A stretch of DNA of 64,000 nucleotides from Neopestalotiopsis rosae. Its lineage: Eukaryota; Ascomycota; Sordariomycetes; Amphisphaeriales; Sporocadaceae. Position numbers and translations under genes: made by a program. The stretch is taken from the NCBI GenBank assembly GCA_023078685.1, contig JALGAS010000009.1, positions 1,054,001 to 1,118,000 on the forward strand, written 5' to 3'. Within the stretch, counting starts at the first letter, position 1. Each line of letters starts with the position of its first letter. This document shows, one piece after another, positions 49,353 through 60,600 of the stretch. The notes under the pieces were generated by a model. The model searched no databases and was not told the origin of the DNA. It was given only the letters and a program-made list of their open reading frames with translations.

Positions 49353-50054
49353 TCATGCCTTCTTGCCGTAGTCCCAGCCCTCGTCACCATCGTCACCAGA
49401 ACCAGAGTCGTCGCCAGAGTCACCTCGCTTGCCGTAGTCCCAGGCCTCATCAGTGTCGACAGTCGAGTCGGAGCGCTTGCCGTAGTCCCATGCCTCGTCG
49501 GTGTCGACCTTGTGGTGGTCGCCGCGCTTCTTGCCATAGTCCCAGGCCTCATCCGTGTCTACCGTGGAGTCGCTTCGCTTGCCGTAATCCCAAGCCTCGT
49601 CCGTGTCCACTGTCGAGTCGCTGCGCTTGCCATAGTCCCATGCCTCATCGGTGTTGACGGTAGAGTCGTCGCTGCGCTTGCCGTAGTCCCAGCCCTCGTC
49701 ACCACCCGGCTTGTGGTTGCCGTGATCGCCACCGTGCTCACCACGCTTTCCGTAATCCCAACCCTCGTCCTGTGTCACCTTCTTGTGCTCGCCACGTTTT
49801 CCATAGTCCCAAGCCTCATCCGTGTCGACCTTTTTGCTGCGCTTGCCATAATCCCAAGCCTTGTCGGGCGAGGCGTGGCCGTGCGAAGGCGACGTTGTCG
49901 AGTTGCTGCCGCGCTTCTCAGCCACGCCATAGTCCCAGGCCTCTGCCTTGGCCGCCGTCCTCACGCTGACATCGTTCTGAGTGGAGGGGGCGACTGGGAG
50001 GGCGCATGCCAGGCATGCAAAGAGGACCGACGATGTGATAAATGTGGCCTTCAT
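49353..50054 (-). CDS. Kex2-processed repeat precursor with eleven [A/G]WDYG cores (putative fungal RiPP/peptide precursor)
   Basis: An intronless minus-strand gene of 233 aa. Residues 1-20 (MKATFITSSVLFACLACALP) form a signal peptide. The rest is a row of repeats with W-D-Y-G at 40-43, 67-70, 82-85, 99-102, 122-125, 139-142, 155-158, 171-174, 189-192, 205-208 and 227-230. Each is preceded by Ala (8 copies) or Gly (3) and mostly by an acidic DE. The first copy is followed by VAEKR, nine by KR or KKR, and the last only by the C-terminal KKA. Dibasic KR is the cleavage signal of the Golgi protease Kex2. Three released peptides would be identical 14-mers, SDSTVDTDEAWDYG. This layout matches Kex2-processed repeat precursors such as those of ustiloxin, asperipin and epichloecyclin, whose Tyr-containing cores are cyclised by UstY-family oxidases. 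No such enzyme lies in this window. No alpha-factor (WCxxxGxxC) core is present. Confidence 0.9.
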   Translation of the reverse strand: MKATFITSSVLFACLACALPVAPSTQNDVSVRTAAKAEAWDYGVAEKRGSNSTTSPSHGHASPDKAWDYGKRSKKVDTDEAWDYGKRGEHKKVTQDEGWDYGKRGEHGGDHGNHKPGGDEGWDYGKRSDDSTVNTDEAWDYGKRSDSTVDTDEAWDYGKRSDSTVDTDEAWDYGKKRGDHHKVDTDEAWDYGKRSDSTVDTDEAWDYGKRGDSGDDSGSGDDGDEGWDYGKKA

Positions 50055-50212
50055 TTTGGAGGAAAATTATAGTCTCGCTTTATAAAAGACTGGACCGAAA
50101 GAAATAATGAGATATATAGAAAAAAGATATTGCCTCCCAGAGTTGATTTGTGATAGATTTGTTGTAGATGACGAATGAAGGACGATGATCGACGGTGATG
50201 ATCAGTTTGTAG

Positions 50213-50218
50213 TATATA
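50213..50218 (-). promoter_or_regulatory. TATA-box candidate for the repeat-precursor gene
   Basis: TATATA on the minus strand about 160 nt upstream of the precursor ATG. The stretch between them reads as a C/A/T-rich leader typical of highly expressed fungal genes. Confidence 0.4.
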
Positions 50219-51009
50219 GATAGCAAGATAGCAGTACTGAGAATAGAAAATGATAAAGGAAGATTGTTTTCAAGAACGAAAGATGAATGACAACAACAAT
50301 AGTAGTAAGTGAAAGAGTGAGTGTGGTTGTAAGTAGCAACAGTTGAAGATTTTGTTTGGATAGAGTAGTAAAAAATGAATGTCTCCTTCGAACAAGCAGA
50401 AGAGGTGTTCGAGGTTCAGGTCAGATGGTAGTCTTTGCTGAAAGGTCGGAAGGGTCTCTCTTGAATGGGGAATGTCTTTTCGTCTCAAGGTCGAAGAGAG
50501 GATCTACGTGGGAAAGGGAAGGGATAGTCGGGTCCTAATATGTAAAAAGAGTAGGCCGTGGTGGCCGTGGTGGCAGTAGCCAGTAGCCCGAGTAGTAGCT
50601 GGGAGTCCGAGCTAAACGGGCCTAGAGCCAAGAATGGAGATTTTTCGAATTATGGTGCTAAGTTATGGATGTAGCGTCAAGTTCCCAGTCCTTGGACTAC
50701 ACACTACGTGACGGTACGTAGCGCACGCCTCCTCCAGACTAGGACCGGACGGAGAGATGAGAGGAGTAGCAAAGAAAAAGAATTAAACCAAAAAAAGAAT
50801 AACAGTACGTATCTACTACATACAGTAGCTTCCTAACGATGGGATGGGTGTGGGATGTAGAAACAAAAAAAGAATGTCGAGATGTAGTAGCGCGTGTCCG
50901 TGTCTGTGTGAAAGAGAGACAAGAGGCAAAACGCAACAGGGTACCCAGGCTTGCGTGGCTGGCGCAAGGAATAAGGTACTGTACTGTAATTCTCTGGGAA
51001 GAAACAAAG

Positions 51010-51041
51010 AATAAAACGAGAGAGGAATAAAACGAGAGAGG
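51010..51041. repeat. 16-bp perfect tandem duplication
   Basis: AATAAAACGAGAGAGG is present twice head to tail. Confidence 0.85.
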
Positions 51042-52806
51042 AACTGTAGCGAGTGAGTGTATGAAGTGATGAGGTATGTACGTAGAAAAGAGAGGGAGAA
51101 AAAACAGCGCGAAACATTCTAGAAGTTCGTCTTGTTCGTGACGGCGGGCCTCCCTGTAACCATTTCGAACCCATCATTACTACTTGGTACCCATCCGCAA
51201 CCTTGACCTTGCAAGCTTGCAACCCCCCATCTTGCGCAATAAGTGGACGGCATGTATGGTTTTCCTGGGTTGGGAGTGGACTCACCTGTCGACCGTGACC
51301 ATACTACTACCGTGTCTAGTTTGGGCAATGAAAGCCTCTACCTATGGCACCGTCGTCTATTCCCTTCGTCCGCCGCTTTAACAATTGATTGACTATGGGA
51401 CTGTAGGCGGAGGGCCAGTGAGAGATACACACATGTGCAGTACACAGACAGAGAGAGGCCTCTGAAAGCCTGACGAGAGACCGACTGCATAGCATAAACA
51501 TATCATAGCTACTACCACTTACAGTACTGTGTAACTGCTGGGCAGCATTGATTTGGGAAATCTCCAATCCCTTTTCACCCCTGACACGGAGCGAGCCTGA
51601 GCGCGTCCGGCGAGCAGCTGCCCCACAGCCAAGTGGTAGGAAAAGAAGTAAATTCTTGCATCACATGGAACCGTTGATACGTATTTTGCTGCTTTGAACA
51701 TGTTCATCATATGTCGGGTGACGCTGGTGGACTAGTAGGTACTGTATGTACTGTAGTATGTTCGCGTTGAAGAGAAACATGATCTGATGCGGCGAGGTAC
51801 CGTAAAACGCACGACGAGAAATGGGGGGATCCATCCACAATCCATCCATCGCATCCATCAACCCAATGCAGAGAGAGTTCGCAGGGCTGGGGGGCGTGTG
51901 TCTGTGTGCGTGTGCGTGTGTATGTGTCGCGGTCGCGATCAGACAGAAAAGAGGGCTGCGTCAAGCTGTGGGGAGCAGGGAGCAAGCTGGAGAGCAGTTC
52001 AATAGCAGCAGAAGCAGCAGTAGGAGCAGTAGCAGCAGAGAAAGGCACACACACACCCCAGGCACCCCGGCAAGGTTCCCGAGTCCCAGCGAATGCCTAT
52101 TGGGGGGGCGTCGTTTAAGCGAAAAGAGAGCAAAAAAGATTGGAAAGAGAAAAAAAAAAAAAAGGGAGTGGGGGGCGCTATAGGGAGCGAAAGTACGGAA
52201 TGGACGCACATGATATGCGGACTGTGACAGCGGACCCCCCTTCTAGTGGACGCGGACTGGGCAGTTCAGTCGGCCGTCTGGCACTGGTTCAACTTTTTTT
52301 TACCTCTTTCCTTGGGTGTGGGATAATTTGGCTTATCCTAACAAGGTATCAGGGTATCAGGATTCAGTGCACTAGCCCAGGCAGATAGACAGCAAGTGAA
52401 GCAGCCCAAGAGTCTGGAGTCTGACAGATCAGGTGAAGCTCTCGAGTCTCTGGGTCTCTTTTCTCTCTTTGTTGATGACGAAGTTTGCCCCAATCGGGAA
52501 ACCCTGGATTACGGCACGATACCCTGGAGTTGGGAATATACGGGGACCCTGGACTGGACCTGCGCCTGTGCCATAGCTGTGCAGTGCCTCGCGGAAGTTA
52601 AGCTTGCATCCCAGCTCATACACTAGCTTTTCTTTATCAAAGGGTACGAGTTTTAAAGTACTCGAGTACCCAGTTCCATTATGGATTATGGTGGTTTTGG
52701 TGGTCACTTTGAATCGTTATTATTCCGTTGTCGTCTACTTTCTTTCGCGCAATTTGATACACTTTTTTTGTTTTCTTCGCCTTCCGTGATTGTCGTGTAA
52801 TTGCTG

Positions 52807-52834
52807 TTGCTTGCTTGCTTGCTTGCTTGCTTGC
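52807..52834. repeat. (TTGC)7 microsatellite
   Basis: Seven perfect copies of TTGC in non-coding sequence. Confidence 0.95.
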
Positions 52835-53167
52835 TGCAACAGCCATGACAATCATGACACGATGCAGCTGGCAGCGAGCGACTCAAAAATTTTGACTTCT
52901 GCCTCAAACACGAGTAATCAAAAATTTTATCGCGGCGCGGCAAAGAAACAACGGGAGCCACATGGGCGACAACGGCATCTTTGGACGGGGGAGAGTGAGA
53001 AGACTTGCTTTCCGCTCTGCTTCCGGCACGTCCGTACCTTGCAGATGATCCTGATCCTGCCGGCCATGCCCTGCTGCAGTGAGTTGGCAAGACGAGGGAA
53101 AGAAAGCATCTTCACTTACAGACCAGAGTCCACCTCTGGAATCAAGATCCGGTTGGAACGAACGGAC

Positions 53168-53189
53168 AAAAAAAAAAAAAAAAAAAAAA
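53168..53189. repeat. A22 homopolymer tract
   Basis: Twenty-two consecutive A in non-coding sequence. Confidence 0.95.
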
Positions 53190-53292
53190 GCAGGGACTCT
53201 CTGCCACATCAGATATGCTTCTTTTTTGATGGGTCGTGATCCTGCAGCTTCAACGCGTGGCGAGCGCCGCATACCTCAACCGAAACGCCATA

Positions 53293-53313
53293 CATCATCA
53301 TCACCATCATCAT
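53293..53313. repeat. (CAT)n microsatellite with one change
   Basis: CATCATCATCACCATCATCAT: seven triplets, the fourth being CAC. Confidence 0.9.
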
Positions 53314-55312
53314 GGTCCATTGCTGCCGGCTATCCCCCCATGCCTGCCTGGCCTACCTTACGTCTGGCCCCCCCAAATCTTGCACGCACATCAATAAGGG
53401 GAAGGGAATTCCGGGACTAGATTGATGAATTGATGAGAGTACAAATCTTGTCTCAGAGTCACATCCCGGCCGACGGCGACAGCGGCATGCTTCCGGCAAG
53501 TGCTTTTTCTTTTCTTTTGATTGTTCATTACAGTACCCTTTTTTCTCCTCGGTCCTGGCATCATCTTTGTTTTCTTGCATCTAATTGCTTGCCAAACTTG
53601 GTTTGTATATTTGGCTCGCTGGCCTTCAAGAAGAAAAAAACCATTGCGAAAAAAATTATATTCCATGGCGCGAACACGGGTTTTGTCGTTGGAGGCTTGC
53701 GCTGGCGTCAACTCTAAATCACCTGTCTCGTTCCCTCCTCACCGTCGCCGTTGCAAGGTTGGACCTGTTTCGCTCCATGCTTGCAAAACGGCCGGGGAAG
53801 GGGAAAAAAGACTTTGGCTTGATATGAGGAAGGGAAAAGTAAAGGTATTACATGCCTGGCCTGCTGGCCCTCGAACCCCCCGTTCGAGCCCCCTAAACCT
53901 CATATCAATCTTCAGTAATGTGTTCATGTTTGCTTTTTACCATTACTCAGAATCATCGTCATCAAGAGCAAAAGCGCGAAAGAAAGAAAAAAACAAAAAC
54001 AAAAGGGGGACATGTTGAATGGTGATGATGATGAGACTTTCGCGAAATTTGCCCGAGACCAATGTTTGCGCGCGGGTCTTGATTAGGTTGCAACCCGGTG
54101 GCCCCTTGATCTCAGAGAGCAGGAGGAATGCTCTTGTCTGTCTATGTGACAAATGTGTGCGCCCAAGGAGGGAAAAAATTCTTGATGGGATATTAACTAC
54201 TCCTGCTGATGATGAGATGAGGGTCATGATGATGAATGAGGGAGTGAACCCCTCAACCATGCCATGCTTCGGCGCTTACGTTTCACTGAAGTCGACATAA
54301 GGTTGCCGATCGTTGGTGATGTTGTGCGTGCCATGCCAAAGCATGCCTCTACCCATCCCCAGTTCCCCTCCAGCCCGGCTAAATGCTCCTTCAAACTCGG
54401 TCCCGTATACCTTTTTATCTTTTTGCATTCAACTTGCCACTTGCCACAATTTGTCCTTGCATATGTATTATTATTCCCGCCCGCCGCTTGTACAACCCAT
54501 GCATTGGAGCCCTATGGGCGTGGCTTTTGTGTGACAAGACTACCAGAATAAGGGTTCCGAAAACCCGTTCTACGGGTGGGATAGTCAAACCAGCCTGCCG
54601 GTACCGACATGATCGATCCTAGGCGCGCCCAATCAAGGACTCATGCACCAGCTCGAGTCATACATCGTCGCTTGCATACACCTAGGTCTGGCAGGTAGTA
54701 GTGAGTAGTAGTACTATGCTGTGCTGCACACCAAAAAGCCAGTTCCAAAGGTTATGTTCCTGCATATCATGGTGCTAGGTTCGGCTCGGTAGCTCTTGGG
54801 TTAATGTCGCCCTACAAGACGCCAACGCCCTTTTCGCCACATGAGGTTTCATATCAAAATGCTGCATTACCGTTCCTGCATGTCTCAGTAAGATTAAGTC
54901 CAGGAACGTGGTTCCTTTTTGGATTCTTGCTGTTGTCCTAAAACATGTACATATATCCCAATGTCCAAACATGCACCTTAAGCTCCGGGAACAGCTTTCC
55001 GGCGTCCGGCACAACCTTCTTTTTTCCCCAATCCCCGGTATCCCAAGAGCCACATCAAGCAAGCCAAGAAAAACAAATAATCCATCATCATCTATGGTAC
55101 AGTTCCCACCAGCCATGCAATGCAATGTATACAGAAAAGTTCATGCAGGCTCTGCCAGCTTGTTTCTCCTGCGCTTCGTCTCGTATGCCGCGTCATGGTC
55201 GTATTTCTACATGGTTTTGCTGGTTGGCCCAAATGCCAACCAAGTACTGTAAGTAAAAGTCGTTGCACTAATTGCCCAGGATGGGCTTCAGTATCGTCCT
55301 GATGTCATTAAA

Positions 55313-57665
55313 TCAAATGAAAGCGCCGTTGCTCCCGGGTGGAGGATCCCTCCTCCCCGGTGCTGGTCGTGGGGGTGACTGTCTTGGTGGTGAGCCCCTC
55401 GCCGTGCTGCCCTGCCTCGACCTCCCCTTCCACCTGCTTCTGTTGGCTTCGTAATCGGCAGCCTCCTCTGCTTTGTCGTCACTACCGCGCCTTGGCGGGC
55501 TGCTGGTGGTGATGCCACGCCCATAGCGTTGGGCTCTCTTCTCCTCCAGATACACATCAGGATCCTCTTCGTCATCGTCGTAATAGTCATTATTTCGGGC
55601 CAAGGCAGGCAACGTGGCCGAATCGCCTGTAACGAGTCCCAGTCTCTCTTCTTCCGTCGCGTCCTTCACCTTGGGATTCGAGTAGCCTCTGCTTCCCAAG
55701 CCCACCCGACTGCCTGGTCTGTAGCTTGATGACGGCGGGCGCACATCTTGGTCTTGTGCCCCGTCAGCAGCATGCCGCTTGAACGGATTTTGGAACGAGA
55801 ACTGGCGCCGTGCGGTTTGTCCATCTCCTCTGTGTGCTGATGGCGTTGGCGGTACTGCCAGTGAGCCTGAGCTGGTACTGGCAACTGGATTGTCGAACTG
55901 GATGTGGCGACTGTTGCCAGCAGCAGCTGCTGCTGCGGCGCCACCATATTCAGTGTCTTGACGTCGAAGGCCTTCTGGCAAGCCATAAACATGTTCCCTG
56001 GTCGAGCCGTATGGAGTTTCGTCTCCGCCCGTCTTCTGACCTGGTACATTGATATTGGTTAATTGGACTGGGTGCATAGGACTCTGTACCCTTCCATCAC
56101 TCGACCCGCCACGAAAGTCTGGGTGTCCGGGCAGAATGACGCTCCTTGCCCGGCTCCTGATGGTGCCGGCAATGCTCGACAACAGGCCGGGTGATGACTG
56201 GCGATCTATTTCCATGTCATCCTCCTCAGATGGGAATTGCGACATGCCCAACGGCGGGTGAGGTGTTCTTGGTGGAGGCGTAAATGGGATACCTGGAGGG
56301 TGGGTGAAAGGATTCGGCGAAGTCCCAGGACGGCTGCGGTTACTACGTTGGCTCATCATGGTTGTTCTCCTCCTGCGCAATCCATCCCACTCAAATTGTT
56401 CTTGACCATCCTCGCTGAGAGTTTCCAAGCGCTGAGCCTCCTTCTCCTGGTGCAGACGCTCGAGCTCCTTGATTTCCATCTTCTTGCGAGCCATGGAAAT
56501 CCTCCGCACAATAGCAGCAGTACCACGAATAGCATCGGCCTTGGGTTCCGTCTCGGGCTGTTCTTGCTCGGCGATTGTTTGTATTTGGTCCAGGTCTCCC
56601 TTGAACACAGCGGTATCAGGAACATCCTTGGCCGACTTGGATAGCTGCAAAAGCACCACTCCAGAGCAAATGACGAGGAAGCCCATGACCACGGTAATGA
56701 TAGACGATGCAGTTCCTTTGAAGCCTTGGAACAGCACCGCCGAAGTGATAATGGTTGTACTAGTAAAGTACACATAATAGGTCGGCGTAACCATGGCCGC
56801 ATTGAACAAATTCAGTGCTTTCTAGTGTGAAAATAAGCAAACCCGCTATACTCGGGACTGGAAGGAACAGACTTACATTGAGGAAAATGATTTCTGTTAG
56901 CAATGTGCCAATGACAAAGACCAGTAGCACATATATGAACCAGTGAGTGAATTGACCACCGGAAGTTCCCTGGATCTGTGCTACAATCGCAGCACCCAGA
57001 CCCTGTGTGGCGACAACACTCAAGCCTCCCACCCAACTACATATGGAAATGTAGACGAGCATATTCTTCTTTCCCCATCTCGGCCCTGCATAAAATGCGG
57101 TTATGGCAGATCCGACCAGAATGACGCCAGTATAGCTGAGAAAGCCTGGTGTTATGACAAACTTTTGCATTTCCTGAATGTTGGCAACCGATGATTCCTC
57201 CGGCGCGTTCATGACAATAACAACAGAACCGACGATACAGAGGAAGCAGGCGACCTTGCCAACCATACTTAGTCGTTCCTTGAGAAAGATTGCCGAGAGA
57301 ACGGTAGTGATGACGACCGAGAGCGCACCAAGAGGCGTGACCAGAATGGCGTCGGTGAATGCATATGCGACGAAATTGCAGATTTCTCCGACGATCATGA
57401 GAATCATTCCCGACCACCAGTAGAAGTTCTTAAGATAGCCATAGCCCTCGCCAGCAACCTCCTGGTACTTTTCGTTTGCCTTTAGCAATCCCACCTTTTT
57501 CAGCACAAAAGAGGTACCAATGAATGCGCCCGAGGCAATGGCCAGAGAAATACCGACGACCTTGAAGACGGGAGGTCGTGTCTCTTCGGTGGCATCGGTC
57601 GAGGTGTCGTTGGCTCTTGCGTAGACATTGTGGACGACCTCGAGCACGTGGCCGGCATTTTCCAT
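55313..57665 (-). CDS. NIPA-type magnesium transporter (DUF803 family)
   Basis: Minus-strand exons 57665-56877 and 56821-55313, giving 765 aa. The intron (56822-56876) has GTAAGT and CTAG and joins FLN to KALNLFN in frame. The first 345 or so residues carry about nine membrane helices. Family stretches include GAFIGTSFVLKKVGL, YGYLKNFYWWSGMILM, LVTPLGALSVV, MVTPTYYVYF and a final hydrophobic segment near VVMGFLVICSG. NIPA proteins move magnesium across the plasma or vesicle membrane. The long C-terminal tail (about 350-765) is hydrophilic, rich in Pro, Ser and Arg, with an early coiled-coil-like stretch (RKKMEIKELERLHQEKEAQR), a poly-Ala run and an acidic YYDDDEED. Such long tails are usual in fungal members. 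The start is the first ATG, with a clear N-terminus before helix 1. Confidence 0.92.
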
Positions 57666-60600
57666 GATTTAAAGTCGCTTGTGCGACGGCGAGTGGTCGC
57701 CGTCGTCTTACAGTGGCAAGCGCCGCGAAATCTCGAGGTTGGTGTGTGTTGGTTTGCGTTTGATCGATAGAGTTGTTACTTGAATGTGGTCTCAACCTTG
57801 TTCTCCCTGTTTTTTTATTTGTGCGACGGCACTCTTGTTGTATTGTTTACTTTGTTATAATCGAGATCTTCTATTTGTTGTGTATGGATCGTGGATCGGG
57901 AGCATAAAAAAGATAATATGAGCACAGGGACCCGGAGCGGGCTGGGTGATAAGGACGACCCTGGGAGCGGTTGGTCTGGTCGGGTTGGTAGAAGGCGGCT
58001 CGACCGAGAACGTTCAGTTGAGGCAGTGGGGAAGGGTTCGTAAGTATGACCTGACCAGGTTGACAGGCAGTGCCTGCGCGACGGAACGCTATTCGTGTCG
58101 AAGGATGATCTCGGGCGCTTTGATGTTTCCCGTCCGTCAATCCGTCCGTTTTGGCTGCAGTTTACTCGTCAAATCTCTAGCAGCAATACTGCGCAGTGTC
58201 TTTGTTCGTCCCAAGAAGTGACAAGAAGGGGTTGCCGACTTTGAAACGGGAGTCGTTGGAGTTGACGCTGGGTTGCGGTGTGGGAGAGCTGCAGTAGGAA
58301 ATCCCCCGAACAGACGATGCGAAAGGCGTTGCAACAAAGTGTAAGGACTGCACTGCTCCTGGGGGCCGCGTATACGTACTGTGCCGTGGTTTATGAAAGC
58401 AAGAAGAATAGAGAGGCAACAAAGACGGACCACAGCAGCACAATGAACCCTTCGCCTGTAGCACAAAATCGTATTCTAACAATTCGGCTGCAGTTGGTAG
58501 TAGCAACAAGAGGTTCGATAGGTAGGATTGGGATTGGATGCGACCCGCTATGTCATAGGTAACGGCCCGTGAGAAGCTGAGAGAGAGCACTTGAGAGCAG
58601 AGACCAGCTTTGTGGAGGCGGAGCCACGGTTCCAAGTTCTGGGCCCATCGGTTGCGTCGCCCGGGCAGCGACCACTGACCAGCCACGATTAGTGGGCATG
58701 TGTCTGCTGCATGTGTTGGTGGTGGCAGGAAAGCTAGATTACGTAGTGCCTAGCGTGCACGCCTTTTAGCATTGTGCCATGTACTCACTTCTACTGGCTA
58801 CCAGCAAAAAGATACAACCCTTCTGGGACACTGTCTGCACATGTGACAGGGATCATACTTCAGGGCGGGGTCTCAGCAGACGACGACGACGAGTTTCTGG
58901 GTATAACCTCCCCATTCTAGATGCTTGATCCTTCCAAATGGAACTCGTCCATTTATTTTCTAGCCAACAATTTTTTCTCTTTGTTGTTTTTATACTATCA
59001 ATTTATGACATTCTCATCAACAATAAACAAACGAGCCATGCATTAGTCGTGAATGCACTAGAAGTGTTCCTCTGTGTCGCTCTTCATCTCTCTCCAGGTA
59101 GTAGTCTCGATGTCAAGCTGGTCGGCGCAAAAGTTGTTGGGTTTGTAGTGTGCGACTTGGGTTCAGTCTTGGGAGACGGACAATTGGCCTAAACGCAAGC
59201 ATCTCCGTCCACACAATTGGGTCGCAGCTAGCGCCGGGTGTATGCAAATGGTAGGCGCAGATGCAACGGGGTCGAGGCTGGGCAAGCACACCCATACACC
59301 TGAACACCCCCATCACTGGCACGAAACTTGATATTTCAAACTCGTGTGTCCTGTCGGAGCCCTCCCCCAGACGCTGGACCTTCCTGACCCGGGTGCATTG
59401 ACTGTCGATTCCTTCTGGAAGAGATGGACAAGATGGACGTTTTATAGGCCGATCGGCGTTTCACAATCAAGACCTGTCAATGTTCCGAAGAAACGTCAAA
59501 TCGATTGGCTGATTGCTCGTTTTGTTTCAATTTCTATGCTTATTTTGACCAGCACATGTATATCTCAGATTCTCTCGGATTGGCGCTACCATAACGCCGT
59601 CCATATTACTATAATTATCCCATTAGGGTTTACCCGTGCTTGCTTAAGTCACCTAACCTACATAGTACACACGTCGGCCGCTGCTGAGCCCGCCAGCCCG
59701 CCTCATTGCTGTATTGTACGGTAGACATTCCATCTTGCCAAAGCGGCCGCATTGCATTCTTCAAGACGATTCAGACAGTTTTTGTTGGATGAGTTTCTCT
59801 CATGGCCGCTTTGGAAAGGTCAATTGCCCAGTGAAGTCGTAGTCCCATAGCAAGATTTACAACAAGTCCTTGGGCATCAATTAAGTACTGCATTAAGCGG
59901 CCCACTGATTATGCCTTTCCAATAAGGTCGTTAGCTGGGGATATTTATCAAGATTGGAAATAATGAGATCTATCTCTAAGAACCGCCTCTTTTTTACTAC
60001 CCCCCTCTCCTCCAAAAGCCAAAACAATTTCACGTGTTGGCATGTATTTGACGGGCTCCCATAAATAACATTCGGCTTCGTCGGAACCTGAATTCGTACC
60101 CTGGTGCATGGTATTACGAAACTTTCCACCCTCTTTTGGTTGATTCTCTTCCGCCCAGAGATATCTGGCGAGTACCGGTATCGACAGCGGGAATAGAAGA
60201 TGTCTTCAATATAATCTAAAGGCTAATATCCGGCGGGCTTAACCAATAGTCGCCCAAACGACGAATGGCTCGAGTCTCAAGACTTGGCGGAAAACCTTAC
60301 TACCACTATGCCAAGCGAAATGTACACATCTACAGTAATGACATCGACTCAGGCCCGAAACAACGGAGCCAGTAACGACAATGTACATTTATGGATGGTT
60401 CTGCGATAAATCACAATAGTGAAATGCCTAATCTTGAGCCCGCGTATTCGACGGACATATAACGATGGACTCAGCGGTTCATGGTCCAACGAACCCTTAT
60501 AAGGATGTATCTTTGGATTTCTCTGTATGGCCACAAGAAAATACAACAGGTGAGTACAAGTCTGCGTGTGGATAGTAATATCTTGATTACGGTGACTTTT

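Larger units (their letters stand above)
50219..55312. other. 5.1-kb region without recognisable genes
   Basis: Holds the upstream region of the repeat-precursor gene and the 3' end of the transporter gene. It is unusually rich in simple repeats (16-bp duplication at 51010, GT-rich stretch near 51895, TTGC repeat at 52807, A22 at 53168, CAT repeat at 53293). Frames are short and on both strands. No gene seen. Confidence 0.45.

Noticed and set aside
49353..50054. Mating pheromone (alpha-factor-like) precursor
   Set aside because: The architecture is similar, but the core AWDYG lacks the WCxxxGxxC-type sequence of filamentous ascomycete pheromones.
49512..50072. 186-codon plus-strand frame with Val/Ala/Ile-rich product
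   Set aside because: It is the antisense shadow of the WDYG repeat gene; its regularity comes from the repeats on the other strand.
53865..53900. tRNA-like B-box (CGTTCGAGCCCC)
   Set aside because: No matching A-box, acceptor stem or anticodon arm could be drawn around it.
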